NCBI GenBank assembly: GCA_947373775.1
Contig: CANBZE010000083.1
Location: 1 to 7,407 of the forward strand
From: Alphaproteobacteria bacterium
GTDB lineage: Bacteria > Pseudomonadota > Alphaproteobacteria > Micropepsales > Micropepsaceae
Length of the DNA: 7,407 nt
Reading direction: 5' to 3'
Made by a program: the position numbers and the translations under genes. The notes under the pieces are model-generated. The model was not told where the DNA came from, made no database searches, and saw nothing but the letters and a program-made list of their open reading frames with translations. Positions 1 through 5,046 of the stretch are shown piece by piece (position 1 is the first letter of the stretch; every line of letters begins with the position of its first letter).

Positions 1-343
1 GCTCCTGCGATTGCAGCAGCCAGATGGTGCGCTGCGCCAGGCCATCCCGGTAGGCTTCGAAGGTGCGCCTGATGCCTTCATCGCCGGACTTGGCTTCGCG
101 CATCCGTTCGATCACGCCGGCGGTCAGGGCTTCCAGGCTGCGCAGGTTCAGCGCCCGCACCAGCCCTTCACGGCTGCCGAAGTGATGCAGGATGGTGGGA
201 TGGGAGACGCCAGCGGCGCGCGCCACGTCCTGCAACCGCAAGGCTGCCGGCCCGCCGGCCTTCATCGAGGTTTCCGCTGCATCCAGGATCAGGGCCTTGG
301 CCTCTTCGGGACGGCGGCGGATACGTTTTTGCTTCTGGGCCAA
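1..343 (-). CDS. TetR/AcrR-family transcriptional regulator (C-terminal part outside the window)
   Basis: This is a DNA-binding repressor-type protein read leftward, with 114 codons inside the window and no stop before the edge. After a basic start (Gln-Lys-Gln-Lys-Arg-Ile-Arg-Arg-Arg), residues 14-60 form a TetR N-terminal domain. The helix-turn-helix reads VARAAGVSHPTILHHFGSRE, including the usual His-His-Phe end of the recognition helix followed by Lys/Arg-Glu-Gly-Leu. The ligand-binding C-terminal domain begins around residue 65 and is cut off. The only usable upstream start is TTG at 343-341, because an in-frame TGA lies four codons before it; AGTGAG at 357-352 is a plausible ribosome-binding site eight bases away. 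The gene is divergent from the Coq4-family gene, and the palindrome at 355-378 lies just upstream of its start, so autoregulation plus control of the neighbouring operon is inferred. The ligand is unknown. Confidence 0.9.
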   Translation of the reverse strand, partial: MAQKQKRIRRRPEEAKALILDAAETSMKAGGPAALRLQDVARAAGVSHPTILHHFGSREGLVRALNLRSLEALTAGVIERMREAKSGDEGIRRTFEAYRDGLAQRTIWLLQSQE

Positions 344-354
344 CGGTTTAACTC

Positions 355-378
355 ACTATTGACAATATTGTATATAGT
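355..378. promoter_or_regulatory. 24-bp palindromic operator between the TetR gene and the coq4-like operon
   Basis: The two halves match the reverse complement at 20 of 24 positions. The central ten bases, ACAATATTGT (362-371), form a perfect palindrome, and the outer arms ACTAT and ATAGT also match. Length, symmetry and position in a divergent promoter gap are typical of TetR-family operators. The site overlaps the TTGACA box of the rightward promoter and the edge of the likely ribosome-binding site of the leftward gene, so a bound dimer could block both. That the neighbouring TetR protein binds here is inference. Confidence 0.75.
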
Positions 379-387
379 AGGCATAAG
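359..387 (+). promoter_or_regulatory. Putative promoter of the coq4-like/ispZ-like operon
   Basis: A perfect -35 hexamer TTGACA lies at 359-364. Seventeen bases later the sequence is CATAAG (382-387), a weak -10 match. The -35 box sits inside the palindromic operator. Transcription would begin around 394, shortly before the AAGGA ribosome-binding site at 400-404. The -35 box is clear; the -10 assignment is uncertain. Confidence 0.5.
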
Positions 388-412
388 ACGGGGGAATGCA
401 AGGACCAAAGCA

Positions 413-1096
413 ATGTACGCCCTTCTCGCCAGCGACACCCGCCTGAAGCCCTTCGAAGCGGTGCGCGCCGTGCGGCGCCTGTTCGCAACCGGCGACACCA
501 AAGAAATCTTCGCGATCTTTCGCGCCCTGCGCGGTCGTTCCGGCATCAAGGCCTTCCGCCGCTTCCAGCATAGCCCCACGGGATCGGCCGTGCTGCGCGA
601 ACGTCGCGTGCTGCTGAATGTTCTCACCGATCGCGCCACCCTGTCGGCTCTGCCGGCCGGCACCATAGGCCGCGCCTATTTCGATTTCATGGAAGACGAA
701 AAATTGTCGGCAGACGGGTTGGTGCAGGCCTCGCAGGACTGGGAAACCGATCCGGTGCCGCCCGACGTGAAGTTGTTTCGTGAACGCATGCGCGATTCCC
801 ATGACCTGACCCACACCCTGACCGGTTATGGCCGCGATCCGCTCGGCGAGATCTGCCTGCTGGCTTTCATGTATGCCCATTCGCGCAACCTGGGTGCGGC
901 GCTGATCGTGGTCATGAGCTGGCCTCAATTGCCGCCCGCCGCGCGCGCCGCGGTGCGCGAAGCCTGGAAGAACGGCAAGACGGCGCGCTGGATGCAGGAC
1001 ATGGACTGGGAAGCCCTGTTGCCGCGCCCGCTGACCGAGGTGCGCCGCGAAGCACGTATTGCCGATCCCGCCGCCTATCATGCGGTGATGGCGTGA
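413..1096 (+). CDS. Coq4-family protein, ubiquinone biosynthesis-associated
   Basis: A soluble 227-residue protein with the hallmark Coq4 metal-binding motif HDxxH-x11-E: His130, Asp131, His134 and Glu146. The surrounding sequence (DSHDLTHTLTGYGRDPLGE) is typical of the family. In eukaryotes Coq4 is a zinc-binding member of the coenzyme Q biosynthesis complex and has been linked to processing of the C1 position of the ring; the role of bacterial homologues is less clear. The start is ATG 413, with AAGGA at 400-404 eight bases upstream. The reading frame is open further upstream but would cross the operator and the divergent regulator gene, so the longer form is rejected. Its stop overlaps the GTG start of the next gene, so the two are probably translationally coupled. 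Family assignment is strong; the exact reaction here is inferred. Confidence 0.88.
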   Translation: MYALLASDTRLKPFEAVRAVRRLFATGDTKEIFAIFRALRGRSGIKAFRRFQHSPTGSAVLRERRVLLNVLTDRATLSALPAGTIGRAYFDFMEDEKLSADGLVQASQDWETDPVPPDVKLFRERMRDSHDLTHTLTGYGRDPLGEICLLAFMYAHSRNLGAALIVVMSWPQLPPAARAAVREAWKNGKTARWMQDMDWEALLPRPLTEVRREARIADPAAYHAVMA

Positions 1097-1659
1097 AAGA
1101 GCTGCTGCATTCGGCCCGCGCGGTGCTGACGGACATGGTGGCGACACTGTTCTTCCTGGCGCTTTATGCCCTCACCCACAGCATCACGCTGTCGGTCGCG
1201 GCGGGCCTGGCGCTGGCGCTGGGCCAGATCGGCTGGGAACTGGCCAGAGGCCGCAGCATCGATGCGCTGCAATGGATCGGCCTGGTGGTGATCATCTCGC
1301 TGGGAACCGCCACGCTGATTTCCGGCAATCCGCTGTTCGTTATGCTGAAGCCCAGCCTGATCTATTGCCTGCTGGGCGCGGCGATGCTCAAGCGCGGCTG
1401 GATGCTGAAATACCTGCCCGAACGCGCCCTTCAATACGTCGGCGATCTGGGCGTGACCTTCGGTTATGTCTGGGCGGGGCTGATGTTCTTTTCCGCAGGT
1501 CTCAACCTGGTGGTGGCGCAGCATATGAGCGTCCTCGGCTGGGCCGCGTTCATGGGTATTTACGCCACCGCCAGCAAGGTGATGCTGTTCGCCGGTCAGT
1601 ATGCGGTGATGAAGATGATCGGAAAGCGCCGCGCTTACATGCGCCGGGCGATGGCCTAG
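1093..1659 (+). CDS. IspZ/YciB-like inner-membrane protein (septation protein A family)
   Basis: A 188-residue, very hydrophobic protein with about six membrane segments (roughly residues 12-28, 31-50, 59-78, 83-100, 118-139 and 145-170). The stretch around residues 79-91, with Asn-Pro-Leu-Phe and Lys-Pro-Ser-Leu-Ile-Tyr, resembles the conserved 'F-x-K-x-KPT' region of the IspZ/YciB family. The C-terminus is strongly basic, as expected for a cytoplasmic tail. Known family members affect septation, envelope integrity and intercellular spread; the molecular activity is not settled. The GTG at 1093 overlaps the coq4-like stop as GTGA. An in-frame ATG at 1135 would cut off the first 14 residues and is less likely. 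Its TAG stop overlaps the stop of the convergent PilZ gene. Fairly sure of the family, unsure of the role. Confidence 0.75.
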   Translation: MKELLHSARAVLTDMVATLFFLALYALTHSITLSVAAGLALALGQIGWELARGRSIDALQWIGLVVIISLGTATLISGNPLFVMLKPSLIYCLLGAAMLKRGWMLKYLPERALQYVGDLGVTFGYVWAGLMFFSAGLNLVVAQHMSVLGWAAFMGIYATASKVMLFAGQYAVMKMIGKRRAYMRRAMA

Positions 1660-2297
1660 CCGCGGACGATATTGATCTGGTGCACGGATTGGTCGGCGGT
1701 CTTTTCCTGGCCGAGGAATTCGATGCCGATGCCGTCGGCATGATGGCGCGCCACCCGGCCGGCGATCTGGGCGATCAGCACGAACTCGCCGATCGGCGGC
1801 TTGACGTCGGTCTTCAGCGACACGCCACCGACCGAAATATCCATCACCTCGCAATGCACGATCTGGCCGTCGGCGCGGGTGAACTTGGCAAAGCCCTTCT
1901 GGTTGGAGCGTTCATGACGGCGCAGCACGCTGTCATCCACCAGGGTCTTGTTGAGGAACAGGATCAGCTGCTCGGCGGTGCGCTCGCGCTTGGAGGGGGT
2001 GCAGACAAAGGCGATGCCGAAGCCATAGCCGTCGCGGCGCACCACATTGCCTTCAAAGCGGCCGAAGTTGTCGACATAGAGCACCACCGGAGTGCCGGCC
2101 TCGGGAATGATCTCGCAGACGATGGCCGCGCCGCCCGGCGACAGGTCGGAAATGGTGCAGCGGGATTCGCGGGCATCGGACGGAATGAACAGGCGCCCGG
2201 GCAGGTCCACCCGGACACGGCGAAAGCGCCGGCGCTCAGCCCCCGCCTTGGCGACGACCGGTTCGGCGTCCTGTAAGGACATCGCCAAGCCCTGCAT
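1656..2297 (-). CDS. Tandem PilZ-domain protein (putative c-di-GMP receptor)
   Basis: A 213-residue cytoplasmic protein with two PilZ-like domains and no membrane segment. Domain 1 (about residues 21-105) has an arginine-rich RxxxR element at Arg23-Arg27 and the second motif DLSPGG at 51-56. Domain 2 (about 123-200) has RRHER at 126-130 and DISVGG at 153-158. Both thus keep the RxxxR and D/NxSxxG signatures that PilZ domains use to bind cyclic di-GMP. A helical linker (about 105-122) joins them. PilZ proteins usually convert c-di-GMP level into changes in motility, polysaccharide secretion or adhesion; the partner is unknown. The ATG at 2297 gives the full length; an alternative ATG at 2282, with AGGG seven bases upstream, has the better ribosome-binding site and would remove five residues. 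Confidence 0.9.
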   Translation of the reverse strand: MQGLAMSLQDAEPVVAKAGAERRRFRRVRVDLPGRLFIPSDARESRCTISDLSPGGAAIVCEIIPEAGTPVVLYVDNFGRFEGNVVRRDGYGFGIAFVCTPSKRERTAEQLILFLNKTLVDDSVLRRHERSNQKGFAKFTRADGQIVHCEVMDISVGGVSLKTDVKPPIGEFVLIAQIAGRVARHHADGIGIEFLGQEKTADQSVHQINIVRG

Positions 2298-2560
2298 GGG
2301 CCCCGCCCAATTGTTAATGTTTCAAGCCGTTGTACCCCCGGCAGGGTCAACAGGAGGTTACCGGAAGGCCGCAGAGGCCAAAAACCGCCTGTTTTTCGCT
2401 TTCGGGGGTCCATTTGAGGGGTCCGGAGGCGGTCAACCATTTTGAAACAGGGGCCTTTTTCGCTTCTGCCCGCCGCGCTATAGGAAAGGCGGGTAAAATT
2501 TTGCGGCACGGAGCAGGGCTGGGGCCCGAATTACACGCCGCCTCGTGGGGACTTAATAAT
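2298..2560. promoter_or_regulatory. Divergent intergenic region between PilZ and OmpA-lipoprotein genes
   Basis: This 263-base stretch must hold both the leftward PilZ promoter and the rightward lipoprotein promoter. It contains a TTGAAA at 2442-2447 and a TATAGG at 2479-2484, but the 31-base gap means they do not form one standard promoter. GGGGTCC occurs twice as a direct repeat (about 2405-2411 and 2419-2425). CCGCCT (about 2385-2390) and AGGCGG (about 2426-2431) could pair at long range. No convincing small gene or RNA was seen. Confidence 0.35.
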
Positions 2561-3508
2561 ATGCGCTTTGTGACTATTTCTCGCGGCCATTGCCGCCGCC
2601 TGACCATGCTTGCTGCGGCCGGCGTCCTGGCCCTGGGCCTTGCCGCCTGTTCCAGTGATGACGCCGAAGATGCCGGCGCCGGCACGCCTTTCACCCAGGC
2701 TTTGGCCAAGGACTATGGCGATCTGTCCGCCCAGGCCACCGCCCTGCCCGCCGAACCCGCCGAGGATTCAGGCGGCTTCTTCTCCTCGCTGAACCCCTTC
2801 TCGGACAGCGAAAGCTCCAGCGACCTGCTCGCCAAGGCCTTCACCGCCAAGGCGGACCTGGCCAATGGCGGCACCGAGCCGGAACTGGAAGCGGCCAATG
2901 GCCCGGCCCAGTCCGCCCTGCGCACCCGTCTGGTGCGTGACATCGCGGCCGGCAAGGACCAGTTCCCCGAACAGGCCGCCCGCGCCCAGGCCGATTATGA
3001 CTGCTGGGTCCTGTACGGCACCGTGCCCAGCGCCGCTGCCGCCAGCCAGGCCTGCAAGACCGCGCTGGATTCCTCGATCGTGCGTCTGGAAACAGCCGCC
3101 CGCCCGGCTCCGCCGCCGCCGCCCGTGGCGTCTGCCCCGGTTCCGGCCCCGGTGCCCGCGCCGGCTGCCCAGGTCAGCAACGACTTCACGGTCTATTTCG
3201 ACTTCGACTCCTGGACCCTGAAGGCCGAGCAGTTGACGGTGCTGGACTCGGTGATCGCCTCCGCCCGTACCGGCGGCCAGACCAACATCACGGTCGTCGG
3301 CCATACCGATACCTCGGGTTCCTCGGACTACAACCAGGCGCTGTCGGTCAAGCGCGCCAATGTTGTGGTCGAAGCCCTGGTGAAGATGGGCGCGCGCCGC
3401 GCGGCCATTCATGCCAGCGGCGTCGGCGAAACCGACTTGGCTGTCGCGACCGAAGACAATGTCAAGGAAGCCAAGAACCGCCGCACGGTTGTTACGCTTC
3501 AGCCGTAA
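2561..3508 (+). CDS. OmpA-family outer-membrane lipoprotein
   Basis: A 315-residue exported protein. The signal sequence has Arg8, Arg12 and Arg13 before a hydrophobic core and ends in the lipobox Leu27-Ala28-Ala29-Cys30, so Cys30 is probably lipidated. A middle region (about 40-180) has an acidic/serine stretch, then Tyr-Asp-Cys148-Trp and Cys165, a pattern seen in alphaproteobacterial OmpA-type lipoproteins. A Pro/Ala linker (182-204) leads to a C-terminal OmpA peptidoglycan-binding domain (209-315) with TVYFDFDS at its start, Gly-His-Thr-Asp250-Thr, Asn258..Leu-Ser..Lys-Arg265-Ala and Asn306-Arg-Arg. Asp250 and Arg265 fit the residues that bind diaminopimelate. The role is anchoring outer membrane to peptidoglycan. 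The ATG at 2561 is chosen because the later ATG (2606) would lose all positive charge from the signal; GGGG lies about ten bases upstream. A strong terminator follows. Confidence 0.92.
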   Translation: MRFVTISRGHCRRLTMLAAAGVLALGLAACSSDDAEDAGAGTPFTQALAKDYGDLSAQATALPAEPAEDSGGFFSSLNPFSDSESSSDLLAKAFTAKADLANGGTEPELEAANGPAQSALRTRLVRDIAAGKDQFPEQAARAQADYDCWVLYGTVPSAAAASQACKTALDSSIVRLETAARPAPPPPPVASAPVPAPVPAPAAQVSNDFTVYFDFDSWTLKAEQLTVLDSVIASARTGGQTNITVVGHTDTSGSSDYNQALSVKRANVVVEALVKMGARRAAIHASGVGETDLAVATEDNVKEAKNRRTVVTLQP

Positions 3509-3527
3509 TCATTAACGTCACGAATAC

Positions 3528-3568
3528 CAGCGGCCCGCGCCCCACAAGGCGCGGGCCGTTGCTTTTTT
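3528..3568 (+). terminator. Intrinsic terminator after the OmpA-family lipoprotein gene
   Basis: The arms CGGCCCGCGCC (3531-3541) and GGCGCGGGCCG (3548-3558) form a perfect 11-bp GC-rich stem around the six-base loop CCACAA. Three more pairs extend it outward (3528-3530 with 3559-3561, one a G-U pair). Six thymines follow at 3563-3568. It begins 20 bases after the lipoprotein stop, a classic Rho-independent terminator. Confidence 0.93.
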
Positions 3569-3608
3569 GCGGCTGTCCAAGGTCCGGCAAAGCGCCTAGG
3601 CTGATGTC

Positions 3609-3962
3609 ATGAAACTGCGTCTTGCCCTGATGATCCTGGTTGTGGCCGGCCCTGCGCTGGCCCAGCGCAACGGCAATCTTCCCGTCAAGGAAATGAATTT
3701 CGACTTGTGGTGCCAGGAACAGGCGGGCCTGCCGGCGGAACGCTGCGACAAGCGCACGGCCCAGGATAATGCCGCGTTCGAGGCCTATCGCGCCAAGGTC
3801 GAGGCGTATGAAATTCCGTATTTGCAGCAGAAGAGAAATGCTGCGCGGCTGGATACCGACATCCTGCGCAATGATCCGGTGGATCACCCGCCGGTGAAGG
3901 ACATCACCGCGCAGCGCCCGGACCTGAACACGCCGTCCACGACGATTCCGCCACGTCCTTAG
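3609..3962 (+). CDS. Small secreted protein of unknown function
   Basis: A 117-residue protein with a clear Sec signal peptide (Lys2 and Arg4, hydrophobic residues 5-16, cleavage probably after Ala-Leu-Ala at about residue 18). The mature part is hydrophilic and probably periplasmic. It has two cysteines (in LWCQE and ERCDK, about residues 35 and 46) that could form a disulfide. An Ala/Glu/Tyr/Lys-rich helix follows (EAYRAKVEAYEIPYLQQK), then a proline-rich tail. I recall similar uncharacterised proteins in alphaproteobacteria but cannot name a family. The ATG at 3609 has AGG at 3598-3600 as a weak ribosome-binding site. The gene lies just after the lipoprotein terminator, so it needs its own promoter, which is not obvious. 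Its stop overlaps the stop of the convergent PAS gene. Confidence 0.8.
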   Translation: MKLRLALMILVVAGPALAQRNGNLPVKEMNFDLWCQEQAGLPAERCDKRTAQDNAAFEAYRAKVEAYEIPYLQQKRNAARLDTDILRNDPVDHPPVKDITAQRPDLNTPSTTIPPRP

Positions 3963-4672
3963 ACGAAGCGGCTGTAATCCTCGCTGTTGGCGGCGCGCCA
4001 GCGGCCAATCACATCGAACATTTTCTGAAGCAGGTCGCCGGATCCGAAGTGCAGGAAGGCGGGACTGTCTTGTGACACCACCAGGCGCAGATACGGCGCC
4101 TTGGGATGGGCCCGCAAGCTCGGCGGCGGCGGCGGCGGCGGGGGCTGATCCCGGTCCTGATCATAGGTGGAAAGCGGTTCGTCTTCCTGGATGATCTGCG
4201 AACCTACCAGGCGTTCATAGGCGATGGACCGGCCCAGAAGCGGGGTGGGATCGCTCAGCATCTGGACCATGCCGAAAAAGCGGGTGGCTTCGCCGCCATT
4301 GAAGGAGACAGGGGTGAGAATGGTTTCCAGCTCGACCATGCCGTTGTCGGCGGTGGCGGCGATGGAGGACAGGCACACCGGCTGGCCGGCTTTCAGCGCC
4401 TGGCGCAGCAGGGAAGACAAAGACAGGCCGGACTGGGATTCCCAATGGGCCAGGAAGCTGGTGCCTTTCAGTTCGAAACCGAAACGTTCGCACAGGGCGG
4501 TGCCGGCAAGACGGTAAAGCGGACGCGCCGGATTCTCGCAATCCAGGATGAACGTATAAGAAAGCAGGCGCTTGATGGCGCGCGGATCGATATCGGTCTG
4601 GTCGGGGACATCACGACCTTTGCGCAGCCGGCTCCAGTACCCAACCAGCAAATGCGAATTCTTATGCTTCAT
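3959..4672 (-). CDS. PAS_5-family PAS domain protein
   Basis: A 237-residue cytoplasmic protein. Residues 8-150 fit the PAS_5 (formerly DUF1457) family. The conserved opening has Tyr12-Trp13, Arg-x-x-Arg-x-x-Pro23 and Asp29-Pro30, then the hydrophobic Leu-Leu..Phe-Ile-Leu-Asp44 strand, and YRLAGTALCERFG (53-65) followed by Leu-Lys-Gly. PAS domains sense small molecules or redox state or mediate protein contacts; this family is common in alphaproteobacteria and has no assigned output. Eight consecutive prolines (177-184) form a linker to a short C-terminal segment (about 185-237) with no recognised domain. There is no kinase, cyclase or HTH output domain, so it probably acts through a partner. 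The ATG at 4672 has GGGG and AAGGA-like sequence upstream. It is the only leftward gene between 3959 and 4672. Confidence 0.88.
   Translation of the reverse strand: MKHKNSHLLVGYWSRLRKGRDVPDQTDIDPRAIKRLLSYTFILDCENPARPLYRLAGTALCERFGFELKGTSFLAHWESQSGLSLSSLLRQALKAGQPVCLSSIAATADNGMVELETILTPVSFNGGEATRFFGMVQMLSDPTPLLGRSIAYERLVGSQIIQEDEPLSTYDQDRDQPPPPPPPPSLRAHPKAPYLRLVVSQDSPAFLHFGSGDLLQKMFDVIGRWRAANSEDYSRFV
4121..4141. repeat. (CGG)7 trinucleotide run inside the PAS gene
   Basis: Seven uninterrupted CGG triplets on the plus strand encode seven of the eight prolines (residues 178-184) on the minus strand. Copy-number change would alter linker length without a frameshift. Polyproline also slows ribosomes and usually needs EF-P. 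Confidence 0.9.
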
Positions 4673-4825
4673 GGCCCCGTAATCCTTTGGTCCTTGAAGC
4701 CGTCATGCTCCGTAACGGAACGCATGGCGGCCATTTGCCAGGGAACAGAGCGAAAGCCATGCCAGTACGCCGCCCAAAGGCGCCGCACCTACGAAAACCT
4801 TACTGCTTCCTGAATTTTCGCGTTC

Positions 4826-4843
4826 CGCGCGTACAAACGCGCG
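4826..4843. repeat. Perfect 7-bp inverted repeat with 4-base loop
   Basis: CGCGCGT, loop ACAA, ACGCGCG. No T-run follows on either strand, so it is not an intrinsic terminator. It could be a protein-binding site or an RNA hairpin between the divergent PAS and giant repeat-protein genes. Confidence 0.6.
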
Positions 4844-4913
4844 AAAGATTCTCGAAACGGGGCAGAAATTTCCGGATTTAGGTTTCCGCGATTACCGGAT
4901 TTTTATCGGTTGT

Positions 4914-4974
4914 CCCCCACACTGACCCAGAACATGGCGCAGTCCCATTTCGGGACAGGGCTAAAAGGTGGGGG
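4914..4974 (+). promoter_or_regulatory. Possible structured 5' leader of the giant repeat-protein gene
   Basis: An outer 7-bp pairing CCCCCAC/GTGGGGG encloses a smaller GTCCC-ATTTC-GGGAC hairpin. The element ends 72 bases before the start codon, so if transcription starts upstream it could fold in the mRNA leader. It matches no riboswitch class I know, and there is no U-run to suggest attenuation. A regulatory role is inference. Confidence 0.35.
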
Positions 4975-5046
4975 TTCCTTAGCTGGCACGGATCATGAAG
5001 CGTCTCGCGCGACCATTCATGCCCCTGATGGTGAAGGAAACTGAGT

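Larger units (their letters stand above)
4673..5046. promoter_or_regulatory. 374-base gene-free divergent region upstream of the giant repeat protein
   Basis: It must carry the leftward PAS promoter and the rightward promoter of the giant gene. Visible structure: CGCGCGT and ACGCGCG (4826-4832/4837-4843) around a four-base loop; CCGGATTT twice (4872-4879 and 4895-4902, 23 bases apart); CCCCCAC and GTGGGGG (4914-4920/4968-4974) enclosing GTCCC/GGGAC (4942-4946/4952-4956). The right end supplies GAAGGA (5033-5038), a good ribosome-binding site. No -35/-10 pair was convincing. A 36-codon ORF (4934-5044) lies inside but lacks a ribosome-binding site. Confidence 0.5.

Noticed and set aside
11..412. 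Upstream extension of the Coq4-family reading frame
   Set aside because: It would overlap the divergent TetR gene and the operator, and the translated extension has no Coq4 similarity. ATG 413 has a good ribosome-binding site.
1272..2276. Plus-strand open frame across the ispZ-like and PilZ genes
   Set aside because: It overlaps two well-supported genes in other frames and has no recognisable domain.
4106..4813. Plus-strand open frame opposite the PAS gene
   Set aside because: The antisense frame has clear PAS_5 signatures; this one is Gly/Gln-rich shadow sequence.
4934..5044. 36-codon ORF ending two bases before the giant gene's start
   Set aside because: The spacing would suit a leader peptide, but there is no ribosome-binding site before 4934 and the peptide shows no regulatory codon run; probably chance.
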